The notes below the pieces were generated by a model, which had not been told where the DNA came from, did not search any database, and saw nothing but the letters and a program-made list of their open reading frames with translations. DNA of 26,714 nucleotides. Origin: JAAAOZ01 sp964496595 (GTDB lineage: Bacteria > Chloroflexota > Anaerolineae > B4-G1 > SLSP01). Below, piece after piece: positions 15,198 through 23,084 of the stretch; position 1 is the first letter of the stretch; each line of letters begins with the position of its first letter. The position numbers were made by a program, and so were the translations under genes. The stretch lies in contig CAZCAI010000059.1 in the NCBI GenBank assembly GCA_964496595.1, positions 1-26,714 on the forward strand, given 5' to 3'.

Positions 15198-15881
15198 ATG
15201 CGAGCGTTCCTGCGCATATTGATTGTGATCTCGGTGCCGTTCGTGCTGACGATGGGTGTGGTGCGCATCTTCACGTTGCCCTGGTATCCGGCGTGGGCCT
15301 ATGAGCGCGCCGCGTTCCCCGCCGATCCCGGCGGCATGCCGGAGGCGTGGCGCCTCTACCTGGCGCAGCGCTGCATCGCCTACTTGAATCTGCCGGGCGG
15401 CGTGATCTCCCTGGAGGAATTGCAATTGTTAGATGGCTCCCCGGCCTTCAACGCGCGCGAAATCTCCCACATGGCGGATGTCAAGCGGGTCTACGATCAA
15501 CTGACCGCCTTCGCGGCGGTAGCGCTGGTCGCGTCCATCGCGGCGGGGTGGGTGCTCCATCGGCGCTGGGCCTCGCCGGAGGTGTGGCGTGCGCTCTCCG
15601 ATGGCGGGTTGCTTACCGTGCTGATCCTCTCCGCGCTGGGCGTGTGGATGCTCGTGGGTTGGGAGGCTTTCTTCACCCAGTTCCACGCGCTCTTCTTCGA
15701 GGGCGGGAGCTGGCTCTTCCGCTGGGATGATACGCTCATCCGCCTCTTCCCGATGGAATTTTGGCAGTGGGCCGGCTTGATGGTCTCCGGCATCGTCGGC
15801 GGGATCGCGCTGCTGTCAGCGTTGATCGGCCGCATCATCGTGCGCCGGCATCAGATGCGGGCACAAAGCTCAGAAAAATGA
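15198..15881 (+). CDS. DUF1461 (TIGR01906-type) integral membrane protein
   Basis: The 227-residue protein has an N-terminal helix (FLRILIVISVPFVLTMGVV), an outside loop, and three more hydrophobic segments (about 101-120, 137-155, 190-213). Two conserved features of the DUF1461 family are present: HMADVKRVYD (residues 91-100) and FHALFF followed by RLFPMEFW (162-189). The role of this family is unknown apart from membrane location. The ATG at 15198 has a ribosome site complementary to the whole 16S tail (AGGAGGTGAT). The gene stands alone, with long intergenic DNA on both sides. Confidence 0.82.
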   Translation: MRAFLRILIVISVPFVLTMGVVRIFTLPWYPAWAYERAAFPADPGGMPEAWRLYLAQRCIAYLNLPGGVISLEELQLLDGSPAFNAREISHMADVKRVYDQLTAFAAVALVASIAAGWVLHRRWASPEVWRALSDGGLLTVLILSALGVWMLVGWEAFFTQFHALFFEGGSWLFRWDDTLIRLFPMEFWQWAGLMVSGIVGGIALLSALIGRIIVRRHQMRAQSSEK

Positions 15882-15891
15882 TCGCGGCCAT

Positions 15892-15928
15892 CCTTGCGAA
15901 GGTTGCGGCGGGGACTTTGAGCAAAGTC
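15892..15928. repeat. Repeat arm plus small palindrome
   Basis: CCTTGCGAAGGTTG at 15892-15905 repeats the core found in the gltX leader. GACTTTG-AG-CAAAGTC (15913-15928) is a perfect 7-bp hairpin. Together they resemble a partial copy of a dispersed element 10 nt after the DUF1461 stop. Confidence 0.5.
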
Positions 15929-16020
15929 AGGTTGCCATCCACAAATAAACCTGGTTCGGATCTTTAGTTTCCGGTAACTGAAATCGCTCCAAGATCAGAT
16001 TGGAGTAGAAAGAACGTAAC

Positions 16021-16114
16021 CGTTTAGTCTTGTGAGGTGCAACGCACTTTTGAACTTATCACCAGGCATATACTGTATGAGGCTGCCTTTCCTTCAGTTC
16101 AAGTGCGTTGCACC
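16021..16114. repeat. Inverted-repeat element, copy 2 of 2
   Basis: This copy matches 4103-4195. Its arms are better conserved: GGTGCAACGCAC plus TTTTGAACT (16036-16056) against AGTTCAAGTGCGTTGCACC (16096-16114), with two extra bases in the left arm. The middle (about 40 nt, with GGCATATACTGTATGAGG) is also conserved between copies. It has no ORF and lies about 90 nt upstream of the promoter of the candidate small RNA. Confidence 0.65.
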
Positions 16115-16203
16115 CTGGTCTTAACATTCTTTGAAAAAAGCTCGTAAAAGAGCGGAGCCAGGTTGGTGTGGATTTGGCAATGCACTTAGAGCGATGTGAA
16201 ATG

Positions 16204-16231
16204 TTGACAATTCCGCGAGATGCTCTATAAT
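16204..16231 (+). promoter_or_regulatory. Consensus sigma-70 promoter of a small RNA
   Basis: TTGACA (16204-16209) and TATAAT (16226-16231), both perfect, are separated by 16 nt. It is the strongest promoter-like sequence in the window. The start is predicted near 16237, and no long ORF follows before the terminator. Confidence 0.75.
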
Positions 16232-16235
16232 TTTC

Positions 16236-16405
16236 GGTAGTTGGACAAATACATAATCAAAACCAAGTGGAGGAATTAGGAATGACCGAGATGCTGACGC
16301 CAGTCCGTAGGGAGCGACCAGCATCATGACGTGATTTCCACATTCTAGCTTGTCAAGCCTTTAGCTATTCGAGGCCGTGGTGCTTAACCGCCCACGGCCT
16401 TTTTT
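16236..16405 (+). ncRNA. Candidate rod-shaped small RNA, possibly 6S RNA
   Basis: A transcript from the promoter at 16204-16231 to the terminator at 16373-16405 would be about 168 nt and can fold into one long rod. Pairings from outside in: 16235-16240 with 16365-16371; TTGGACAA (16241-16248) with TTGTCAA (16350-16356); GTGGA..AAT (16267-16276) with ATTTCCAC (16334-16341); GATGCTG (16290-16296) with CAGCATC (16319-16325). The second and third helices are separated by a large internal bubble (16249-16266 and 16342-16349). A closed rod with a central bubble is the design of 6S RNA, which binds RNA polymerase; that identity is inference. A 15-codon ORF (16282-16329) lies inside and is probably incidental. 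Confidence 0.5.
16373..16405 (+). terminator. Intrinsic terminator of the small RNA
   Basis: GGCCGTGG (16373-16380) pairs with CCACGGCC (16392-16399), followed by six Ts (16400-16405). No coding gene precedes it closely. Confidence 0.85.
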
Positions 16406-16473
16406 ATTTGTCAGAATCAGTAGATCAAGCAGATGGAAGCAGATTGCTGAAGGGGTTCCAAAATGTGACATAT

Positions 16474-16543
16474 CCAGCCAACCAGTAACTAGTAACCAGC
16501 AACCAGAACTTGTAACTTTCAACCAGCAACTTTTAACTTACAA
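16474..16543. repeat. Degenerate 7-nt tandem repeat before the ABC-F gene
   Basis: About ten near-heptamers run in register, such as CCAGTAA, CTAGTAA, CCAGCAA, CTTGTAA, CTTTCAA, CCAGCAA, CTTTTAA, CTTACAA, with one unit of six. The tract ends 17 nt before the ABC-F start codon. Confidence 0.7.
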
Positions 16544-16560
16544 CCCAAAGAGAGGACTTT

Positions 16561-18237
16561 ATGCTACAATTATCTAACATCAGCAAACGATATGATGACA
16601 CCCTGCTGTTTCGAGAGGTCTCGTTCACGCTGAACGCGGGCGAGCGCGCGGGCCTCGTCGGGCCGAACGGCTGCGGGAAGACCACGCTGCTGCGCATCAT
16701 CGCCGGCGAGGAGCGGGCGGACACCGGATCGGTGCGGCGCATCCCCGCCGACGTGCGCCTGGGCTACTTGCCGCAGGGCTTGACCTACACCGCCGACGCG
16801 GTGCTCGCCGACGTGCTACAAGCTGAGCGCATCGCGCTGGAGGCCTCGGAGGCGCGCGTGGCCGAGCTGGCGACGGCCATGGCCACGGCCGCGGCCACCG
16901 CCGCCGGGGCCGAGCAGCAGCGCTTGATGGACGAGTACGACGCCGCGCTCGCGGATCTGGAGCTGTGGGCCGCGCGCCAAATCCCGGAGCACGAGGCGCA
17001 AGTCGTGCTGAACGGCCTCGGACTGGGTGATCTGCCGTTGGAGACGCCCATCGCGCACCTGAGCGGCGGGCAGAAGACCCGCCTGGGTTTGGCGTGCCTG
17101 TTGTTGCGGTCGCCTCAGGTGCTCCTCTTAGACGAGCCGACGAATCATCTGGACATCGCGGCGTTGGAGTGGCTGGAGGATTGGATCCAGGACTATCGCG
17201 GCGCCGTGCTCCTCGTCACCCACGACCGCGCCTTCTTGGAGCGCACGGTGACGACGATTCTGGAGCTTGATCCGCAGACGCGCACCGTCGCGTCGTATCC
17301 CGGCAACTACGACGACTACTTGACGGCCAGGCAGCGCGAGCACGAGAGGGAAATGACGGCCTATCGCCAGCAACAGGAGCAGGTCGCGCAGGCCAGGGCG
17401 GAGATTGGGCGCCTTTCAGGCTACGCGCAGGGCATCGAGAAAGGGACCATCGATTTCGGGCCGCGCGCCATCGCCAAGGGCATCGCGCGCCGGGCCACCG
17501 TCCAAAAGCGGCGGCTGGAGCGCGAGCTGGAGGAGGATCGCATCGCGAAGCCCGGCCTCACCTGGCAGATGAAGCTGGAGTTCACGGGGACCCCCGCCAG
17601 CGGCCAGGAGGTCATCCGCCTGCACGATGTGGCCGCCGGCTACGAGGGCGCGCCGCTCTTCCGCGAGGTCTCGGCGTGGCTGCGCCAGGGCGAGCGCATC
17701 GCGCTGATCGGGCCGAACGGTTGCGGCAAGACCACGCTCCTGCGCGTCATCACCGGCGAGCTGGCCCCGCTGGCGGGCGAGGTGCGCATCGGCGCCAATG
17801 TCAAGCTGGGGTACTATGCCCAGGAGCAGGAGAATTTAGATCCGACCAGCACGCCGCTGGCGACCATCCAGCAGGTCGGCGCGATGTCGGAGACCGACGT
17901 GCGTTCCTTCCTGCACTATTTCCTCTTCGCTGGCGACGATGTCTTCGTGCCGAACGGGAGCCTCAGCTACGGCGAACGCGCGCGGCTCGTGCTGGCGCGC
18001 CTCGTGGCGACCGGCTGCAACTGCCTGATCTTGGACGAGCCGATTAATCACCTGGACATTCCCAGCCGCACCAACTTCGAGCGGGCGATGACCGCTTTCG
18101 AGGGCGCCGTCCTGGCCGTCGTGCACGACCGCTACTTCATCAAGCACTTCGCCAGCCAGATCTGGGCGCTGGAGGCGGGGACGCTGCGCACCTACGTCGA
18201 TCTACCCGACTACCAGCGCCACCGTTCAGGGATGTAA
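16561..18237 (+). CDS. ABC-F family ATPase (ribosome-associated type)
   Basis: The 558-residue protein has two ABC domains in one chain and no membrane segments, as in ABC-F proteins (EttA, Uup, YheS and ribosomal protection factors), which act on the ribosome. Domain 1: Walker A GPNGCGKTT (34-42), signature LSGGQKTRL (about 166), Walker B with DEPTNHLDI (about 190). The basic helical linker (about 255-345, rich in R, Q and E) follows. Domain 2: Walker A GPNGCGKTT (about 383), signature LSYGERARL (about 467), and DEPINHLDI (about 492). The unusual SYGER signature and the I instead of T in DEPTNHLD are worth noting. The ATG is 4 nt after AGAGGA. Translation factor or antibiotic protection cannot be separated from sequence alone. 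Confidence 0.92.
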   Translation: MLQLSNISKRYDDTLLFREVSFTLNAGERAGLVGPNGCGKTTLLRIIAGEERADTGSVRRIPADVRLGYLPQGLTYTADAVLADVLQAERIALEASEARVAELATAMATAAATAAGAEQQRLMDEYDAALADLELWAARQIPEHEAQVVLNGLGLGDLPLETPIAHLSGGQKTRLGLACLLLRSPQVLLLDEPTNHLDIAALEWLEDWIQDYRGAVLLVTHDRAFLERTVTTILELDPQTRTVASYPGNYDDYLTARQREHEREMTAYRQQQEQVAQARAEIGRLSGYAQGIEKGTIDFGPRAIAKGIARRATVQKRRLERELEEDRIAKPGLTWQMKLEFTGTPASGQEVIRLHDVAAGYEGAPLFREVSAWLRQGERIALIGPNGCGKTTLLRVITGELAPLAGEVRIGANVKLGYYAQEQENLDPTSTPLATIQQVGAMSETDVRSFLHYFLFAGDDVFVPNGSLSYGERARLVLARLVATGCNCLILDEPINHLDIPSRTNFERAMTAFEGAVLAVVHDRYFIKHFASQIWALEAGTLRTYVDLPDYQRHRSGM

Positions 18238-18345
18238 TGTAGGGCAATTTTGGTTCGTAGTAAGCCTCGAAGCGGAGCCTTTAGGCTTAAGCGGAGTGGC
18301 GTTTTTCGGGCTTCACAACGGCACTCCATTCCATCGTTTATTGTA

Positions 18346-18373
18346 GTAGAGACGCAAGATTTTGCGTCTCTAC
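18346..18373. repeat. Perfect 12-bp hairpin (GTAGAGACGCAA)
   Basis: GTAGAGACGCAA (18346-18357), the loop GATT, and TTGCGTCTCTAC (18362-18373). A further A-T pair extends it at the base. Very similar GAGACGCAA palindromes are known as dispersed repeats in cyanobacteria and Chloroflexota (from memory). It could act as a weak terminator for the ABC-F gene, but no T run follows. Confidence 0.7.
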
Positions 18374-18425
18374 TGTAAATGCCTTAACTCTGCGCCTTCT
18401 TTGTGGCACTTGGTGTCCCAATCTG

Positions 18426-18453
18426 CTTTTAACTTGCAACTTGCAACCTGCAA
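18426..18453. repeat. 7-nt tandem repeat before the isomerase-like gene
   Basis: Four units in exact register: CTTTTAA, CTTGCAA, CTTGCAA, CCTGCAA. It ends 20 nt before the start codon at 18474, just upstream of the AAGGAGGA ribosome site, like the tract before the ABC-F gene. Confidence 0.7.
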
Positions 18454-18473
18454 CTGATTTTTAAGGAGGAACT

Positions 18474-19718
18474 ATGCCCACCCCATTTGGATTTATCATC
18501 GTCGCGGCGGAGGCGACGACCGACGCGGCCCTCGTCGAGCGGATCACGGGCGACTACATCGCGGCGCTGGAGGCGCTGGGCGGCGAGCGGCTGTCCGCGG
18601 CGCTTATGGACGATCCGCGCCCGCTCTTCTTGCTGGTCGCCACCGGCGGCGTCGAGAAGGCGATCTTGGAGTTGCGGGCGCAGCGGGGCGCGCACGCGCC
18701 TGATGAACCCGCCTTCCTGATCGCGCATCCCGGCAACAACGCGTTGCCCGCCTCCCTGGAGGTGCTGGCGCGCTGCCAGCAGGATGGCGCGCCGGGCAGG
18801 ATTTTCTACCTCGACGGCCCGGAGGATGAGGCCGGCTTGCGGCAGATCGCGACGGCGGCGGGCGACCTGAGTGTGCGCCGCGCCCTGCGCGAAAGTCGCA
18901 TCGGGCTGATTGGCGATCCCTCCGATTGGCTCGTCGCCAGCATGCCCGACCCGGCCATCGTGAAGGCGGTCTGGGGGCCGCAGGTGGTGCCCATCGCGAT
19001 GGAGGAATTGACCCGGCGGCTCGCCAAGATCCCCGAGGCGACGCTGGAGAGGCATCTGGACGACCTGACCTCGGAAGCGAACGAGATCCACGAGCCTTCG
19101 GCGGCGGCGTTGATGGATGTGGTGCGAGTCTACGCCGCGCTGCGCGCGCTGGCAGCGGAGCACGAACTCGATGCGCTCACCCTGCGCTGCTTCGATCTGG
19201 TGCTCGAGTTGCAGACGACCGGCTGCTTCGGCCTGGCGGCGCTGACCGACGAGGGCATCATCGCCGGCTGTGAGGGTGATCTCGTCAGCACGGTGGGGAT
19301 GCTCTGGGCCGCCAAGCTGCTCGACGCGACGCCCTGGATGGCGAATCCGGCGCAGGTGGACGAGGCGGCCAACGCGATGTGGCTGGCGCATTGCACCGTG
19401 CCGCGCGCGTTGGTCGAGCGCTATCGCTTGCGCTCGCACTTCGAGTCGGGCCTGGGTGTGGGCCTCCAGGGCATGCTGCCCGCCGGCCCTGTCACGCTGC
19501 TGCGCATCGGCGGCGTGGAGATGCGTCAGCTCTGGCTGGCCGAGGGCGAGATCGTGGCGGCGGGCGAGGCGGAGAATCTCTGCCGGACGCAGGCCAGGGT
19601 CCAGTTGAGTCGTGGCAACGTCGCGGATCTGTTGCGCGCGCCGCTGGGCAATCACCTGGTGCTCGTGCCGGGCCATCACGCCGACCGATTGCATCGCTGG
19701 TGGGAGACGCTGATCTAA
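18474..19718 (+). CDS. L-fucose/L-arabinose isomerase-fold protein
   Basis: The 414-residue protein resembles the fucose/arabinose isomerase superfamily. The N-terminal half has alternating alpha/beta segments. The second half has the recognisable block GCFGLAALTDEGIIAGCEGDL (about residue 250), then STVGMLWAAKLL, then a HCTVPR segment and LRSHFESGLGVGLQG, where family members bind metal and substrate. Classical enzymes interconvert aldoses and ketoses with a divalent metal. Here the length is shorter than FucI (about 590) or AraA (about 500), so the substrate may differ. The ATG at 18474 follows AAGGAGGA. Its stop overlaps the start of the downstream methyltransferase (TAATG), so the two are translated together. 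Confidence 0.75.
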   Translation: MPTPFGFIIVAAEATTDAALVERITGDYIAALEALGGERLSAALMDDPRPLFLLVATGGVEKAILELRAQRGAHAPDEPAFLIAHPGNNALPASLEVLARCQQDGAPGRIFYLDGPEDEAGLRQIATAAGDLSVRRALRESRIGLIGDPSDWLVASMPDPAIVKAVWGPQVVPIAMEELTRRLAKIPEATLERHLDDLTSEANEIHEPSAAALMDVVRVYAALRALAAEHELDALTLRCFDLVLELQTTGCFGLAALTDEGIIAGCEGDLVSTVGMLWAAKLLDATPWMANPAQVDEAANAMWLAHCTVPRALVERYRLRSHFESGLGVGLQGMLPAGPVTLLRIGGVEMRQLWLAEGEIVAAGEAENLCRTQARVQLSRGNVADLLRAPLGNHLVLVPGHHADRLHRWWETLI

Positions 19719-20410
19719 TGCCAGACGCGAAGCGCATTTACCAGGAGCAGGCGACGGCGTACGAGGCGCTCCTCGCCTGTGAGGATTACGAGGGTCGGCT
19801 GCGGCCGGCCTTGTGGGAAATCTGCCCGTGGGAGGGGCTGGACGTCGTCGATATGGGCGCGGGGACGGGCCGGCTGGCGGTGATGATGGCGCCGGAGGTC
19901 AGGTCGATGACGGCGTTGGATCTCGCGCCGCACATGCTGGCCGTCGCGCGGGATCGGTTGCGCGCGGGCGGAGGATCGCGCTGGGCCACGGTCGCGGCGG
20001 ATCATCGCGCGCTGCCCCTGGCGGATGCGCGGGCCGATCTCGTCGTCTCCGGCTGGAGCATCGTCTACACCGTCGTCTGGTTCCCGGAGAGCTGGCGGCG
20101 CGAGTTGCGTCAGGCCTTAGCGGAAATGCGACGCCTCCTGCGTCCGGGCGGCACGGCTATCATCATCGAGACGTTAGGCACCGGCGAGACTTCCCCGCGT
20201 CCGCCGCAGGTGATGGCGGATTACCTGGATTTTCTGGCGGATGCGGGCTTCGCTTCCACCTGGCTCCGCACCGATTACAAGTTCGCCACGCGCGAGGAGG
20301 CGGCGCGGCTCACAGGCTTCTTCTTCGGCGACGAGATGATCGAGAAGTGTGAGGGGGACGGGCCGGTCTTTCTGCCGGAATGTACCGGCATCTGGTGGCG
20401 ACGGTTTTAG
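19718..20410 (+). CDS. Class I SAM-dependent methyltransferase
   Basis: The 230-residue protein has the Rossmann-type methyltransferase core: motif I VVDMGAGTGRLAVMM (about 43-57), the acidic post-I TALDLAPHML, ALPLADARADLVVSGWS as motif II, and a LLRPGGTAIIIETLG segment typical of the family. The target is unknown. The frame is open far upstream inside the isomerase-like gene, but the ATG at 19718 overlaps that gene's TAA by one base and precedes the conserved core sensibly. A terminator is at 20523-20552. Confidence 0.85.
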   Translation: MPDAKRIYQEQATAYEALLACEDYEGRLRPALWEICPWEGLDVVDMGAGTGRLAVMMAPEVRSMTALDLAPHMLAVARDRLRAGGGSRWATVAADHRALPLADARADLVVSGWSIVYTVVWFPESWRRELRQALAEMRRLLRPGGTAIIIETLGTGETSPRPPQVMADYLDFLADAGFASTWLRTDYKFATREEAARLTGFFFGDEMIEKCEGDGPVFLPECTGIWWRRF

Positions 20411-20522
20411 CGGGTAAGCGAATGAGCGAATTTGCGACGGCATAGGGCCAGTCGCATCGAAGTTGCGCAGAGAAAGAAAACCATCGGCGCTTGAGCGCTG
20501 AGGCGTAATCATCCCATCGAGA
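20411..20522 (+). other. 3' untranslated region with small hairpins
   Basis: No ORF was seen. It contains an eight-nucleotide-period tract (GCGAATGA, GCGAATTT, GCGACGGC around 20417-20440), TGCGAC/GTCGCA pairing near 20433-20456 and GCGCT-TG-AGCGC at 20487-20498. It looks like the tail of the methyltransferase transcript. Confidence 0.4.
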
Positions 20523-20552
20523 GGTCGAGTGTTTTGGGCACTCGGCCTTTTT
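20523..20552 (+). terminator. Intrinsic terminator
   Basis: GGTCGAGTG (20523-20531) pairs with CACTCGGCC (20539-20547), one G-U pair, followed by five Ts. It closes the isomerase-like/methyltransferase unit. Confidence 0.82.
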
Positions 20553-20665
20553 GTTTTGGGGCGAACGGTTAGCCATCTGCGCGCCCCAACGCACCTCCAA
20601 CCTTTTGCAACGAAGCTCAACATCTCTTACAACGCGCTCCGTATCTCAGCCCTGGTTTGGCTCGT

Positions 20666-20671
20666 TATAAT
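20666..20671 (+). promoter_or_regulatory. Possible -10 box before the DUF2267 gene
   Basis: A perfect TATAAT lies 63 nt before the start of the DUF2267 gene and after the terminator, where a promoter is expected. No convincing -35 is seen. Confidence 0.4.
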
Positions 20672-20733
20672 GAAGATAGATTGTGAAGTTGAACGTAGAT
20701 TTTCTTTAATGAACTTAGCAAGGAGGTCCTGAG

Positions 20734-21132
20734 ATGAACTTTGATGAATTTATGGGTGATGTGCAGCATCGAGGACGTATGGCCTCGACAGGCGAGGCCG
20801 TTCGCGCGACTTACGCGACGTTACGGACGTTGAGTGAGCGCCTGTACGGCAACGAAGCGGAGAATTTGGCCGCTCAATTACCGCCGGAGATCGGCATTTA
20901 CCTCCGGGCAGCCGGGGATCAAGAGGCCTTTTCCTTGGATGAGTTCCTCGAGCGCGCGGCGGAGTACGAAGAGGTCGATCTGCCGAAGTCCGTGCACCAC
21001 ACGCGATCTGTTATCGCCACGCTGCAAGAGGCGGTCACGCCTGGCGAGATCAGGAATGTCCGGGCGCAGCTCCCCGATGAGTACAACCCGCTCTTCAAGG
21101 CGGGCAGCGAAGGGAATCTGGAGACCGCGTAG
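20734..21132 (+). CDS. DUF2267 protein
   Basis: The 132-residue soluble protein has the DUF2267 pattern: a helical start (FDEFMGDVQHRGRMASTGEAVRA as helices), then TLRTLSERLYGNEAENLAAQLP and a second similar repeat FLERAAEYE ... VIATLQEAVTPGEIRNVRAQLP. The two halves look like an internal duplication, with the LAAQLP and VRAQLP pieces matching. The function is unknown; genes of this family are often near BON, CBS and other small stress-type genes, as here. The ATG at 20734 has a strong AAGGAGG ribosome site. It begins a same-direction run ending with the DUF305 gene. Confidence 0.85.
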   Translation: MNFDEFMGDVQHRGRMASTGEAVRATYATLRTLSERLYGNEAENLAAQLPPEIGIYLRAAGDQEAFSLDEFLERAAEYEEVDLPKSVHHTRSVIATLQEAVTPGEIRNVRAQLPDEYNPLFKAGSEGNLETA

Positions 21133-21191
21133 TTAGATATGAGGCTGTCAGGCTTTACTTTTCATCCAGGAACGAAGGGTTGAGGTGAAAG

Positions 21192-22379
21192 ATGCGCACA
21201 GGTATTCGAATCGGTAAACTTTTCGGCATCAACATCCGCGTGGATTGGAGTTGGTTGTTGATCTTCCTGCTCGTCACGTGGAACATCGCAATGACCTTCG
21301 GTAATATCCATGCAGATTGGGGCGTTGTGCTGCGGTGGTCGATGGGGGTGCTGGCGGCGTTGCTCTTCTTTGCATCGGTGCTGGCGCACGAGTTGGCCCA
21401 CTCCCTGATGGCGCAGAAGCAGGGCACCGAAGTTCGGAGCATCACGCTCTTCTTGTTCGGCGGCGTCTCCAACATCCAACGCGAACCCGAATCCCCCGGC
21501 AACGAGTTTTGGATGGCTATTTTGGGGCCGCTGACGAGCTTGGTTATCGGCGTGGTGTTGCTCCTTATCGTGGGGTTAACGGTGGGAATGCAAAATCTCC
21601 AGACCGCCGATCCACAGGAAATCTTGGCCCAACTGAGCCCGCTCGCCACCATCTTCGTCTGGCTTGGCTCCATCAACATCACCTTGGGCATCTTCAATCT
21701 CATTCCCGGCTTCCCGCTGGATGGAGGGCGCGTGTTGCGCTCCATTTTGTGGGCCATCACCGATGATCTCCATCACGCAACGCGCTGGGCGTCGTGGGCG
21801 GGGCAGGGCATCGCCTGGATGATGATCGTCGCCGGCGTCTCGATGGCGTTTGGCGCGCGCATCCCCATCTTCGGCGAGGGCGTGGGCAGCGGCCTGTGGT
21901 TGGCGTTCATCGGTTGGTTCCTCAGCAACGCATCGAGCCAGAGTTATCACCGTCTGGTCATCCAGGATGTGCTGGAGGATGTGCCTGTCAGCAGGATGAT
22001 GCGCGAGCATCCTCCCACGGTCGCGGCGGATATGTCCGTCGCCGCGTTGATCGAAGAACACATTATGCGCTCCGATGATCAGGGCTTCCCGGTGGTAGAG
22101 GGGGAAGGGGACGGGCCATTGGTAGGCCTGGTGACGTTGGATGATGTGCGGTCGGTGCCGTCCGAGGCGCGAGCATCCACCTCGGTGCGCGAGATTATGA
22201 CGCCCAAGGACGATCTGGTGACGGTCACGCCCGACGACAATGCGGGCGACGCGCTGATGGATTTGGCGCAGATGGATGTGCGGCAGTTGCCCGTCCTGCG
22301 CAATCAACAGGTCGTGGGGCTATTGCGTCGCCGCGACATCGTCAAATGGTTACAACTAAACTCGGAGATTAACGTGTGA
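21192..22379 (+). CDS. Site-2 protease family (M50) with CBS pair
   Basis: This 395-residue intramembrane zinc metalloprotease has the catalytic HELAH at residues 66-70 and the third zinc ligand in NLIPGFPLDGGR (169-180, D177). Several membrane helices surround them. The C-terminal part (about 258-390) carries two CBS motifs (for example VSRMMREHPPTVAADMSV and VREIMTPKDDLVTVTPDD) that would bind adenine nucleotides and regulate activity. Relatives cleave membrane-bound substrates such as anti-sigma factors in regulated intramembrane proteolysis. No sigma or anti-sigma gene is adjacent. The ATG at 21192 has GAGG 6 nt before it. Confidence 0.92.
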   Translation: MRTGIRIGKLFGINIRVDWSWLLIFLLVTWNIAMTFGNIHADWGVVLRWSMGVLAALLFFASVLAHELAHSLMAQKQGTEVRSITLFLFGGVSNIQREPESPGNEFWMAILGPLTSLVIGVVLLLIVGLTVGMQNLQTADPQEILAQLSPLATIFVWLGSINITLGIFNLIPGFPLDGGRVLRSILWAITDDLHHATRWASWAGQGIAWMMIVAGVSMAFGARIPIFGEGVGSGLWLAFIGWFLSNASSQSYHRLVIQDVLEDVPVSRMMREHPPTVAADMSVAALIEEHIMRSDDQGFPVVEGEGDGPLVGLVTLDDVRSVPSEARASTSVREIMTPKDDLVTVTPDDNAGDALMDLAQMDVRQLPVLRNQQVVGLLRRRDIVKWLQLNSEINV

Positions 22380-22427
22380 TCAGTTAGTTTTGATTGCTAT
22401 GACGTGAATTTTTAAGGAGGTTAAACT

Positions 22428-23069
22428 ATGGCTATTCGCTATCCACTTGAATATGAATTGGCACCTGATCGCATTGACGCGGGCCGCAATTGGTTGAGCC
22501 TGCGTTTGAAGAACGTCGGTGACAGTGCGTTGACCGGGCTGGATGTGCGCTTGAATTCGTTAGACGTCTACAGCATCAGCATCTCCGGCGCCGGCAGCTA
22601 CGTCTCCGTGCTGAATCCGGGCGAAGAGGTCATCCTGCCGTTCCAGGTGATGGCTAACTCGACCGGCAGCCTCTACATCTCGCTGGATGGATGGAAAGAC
22701 GGGAGCATCTTCCACTGGGAGACCCCGGCGGTATCCGTCATGGTGGGCAAAGAGGTGGCCGAGTTGGTTAGCTTCTTCGCGATGACCGAGCCGTATCCCT
22801 TGATCGGTGATAAGATCAACTGCGAGGCGACGGTGCGGGGGCTGGCGGAGACCTCCGGCGTGACGCTGGAGTTCTGGGCCGAGAATCCCAACGACGAGTT
22901 CGAGGCGTTTCACACCATCCAGACCAAAGCTCTCACGGAGGGGGAAACCGTGCGCTACACCGCCGAGTTCACCCCCGGCGAGGAGGGACTGTACACCATC
23001 TACGCTTATCTTTTCGACGATGGCCGCCGGATTGGCCGCCAGGTCGAATATGTTTCGGTCCGCAGCTAA
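22428..23069 (+). CDS. Double Ig-like domain protein A
   Basis: The 213-residue protein has no signal peptide or membrane helix. It appears to be built of two beta-sandwich domains: residues about 1-105 (LRLKNVGDSAL, typical of CARDB/NEW3-like folds) and about 110-213 (INCEATVRGL ... YTAEFTPGEEGLYTIYAYLFD). It aligns without gaps to its neighbour at 23166-23807; by hand I count 97 identical residues of 213 (about 45%). HWETP, CE.TVRGL and YTAEFTP are shared. Cytoplasmic Ig-like pairs of this sort have no role I can name; binding to another protein is plausible. The ribosome site AAGGAGG is strong. Confidence 0.75.
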   Translation: MAIRYPLEYELAPDRIDAGRNWLSLRLKNVGDSALTGLDVRLNSLDVYSISISGAGSYVSVLNPGEEVILPFQVMANSTGSLYISLDGWKDGSIFHWETPAVSVMVGKEVAELVSFFAMTEPYPLIGDKINCEATVRGLAETSGVTLEFWAENPNDEFEAFHTIQTKALTEGETVRYTAEFTPGEEGLYTIYAYLFDDGRRIGRQVEYVSVRS

Positions 23070-23084
23070 CAACTTAACAGATCC

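Larger units (their letters stand above)
18238..18473. other. Intergenic region with several palindromes
   Basis: No gene was seen. It includes AGCCT-TT-AGGCT around 18276-18287, the GTAGAGACGCAA hairpin (18346-18373) and a heptamer tract (18426-18453). No clear terminator with a T run closes the ABC-F gene. AAGGAGGA before 18474 is the ribosome site of the next gene. Confidence 0.5.

Noticed and set aside
16282..16329. A 15-codon ORF (MTEMLTPVRRERPAS) with GGAGG upstream, inside the candidate ncRNA
   Set aside because: Too short to judge, and the same bases take part in the proposed helices; kept only as a note in the ncRNA entry.
16474..16543. CRISPR array
   Set aside because: The repeats are only 7 nt, degenerate and without spacers, and no cas gene is present.
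18429..19694. A 421-codon open frame on the minus strand across the isomerase-like gene
   Set aside because: Its product is rich in Arg, His and Gln with no recognisable domain, and it is the antisense shadow of a GC-rich gene with a clear family match.
21576..22307. Minus-strand frame of 243 codons across the site-2 protease gene
   Set aside because: Antisense shadow; the plus strand has HELAH and CBS motifs.
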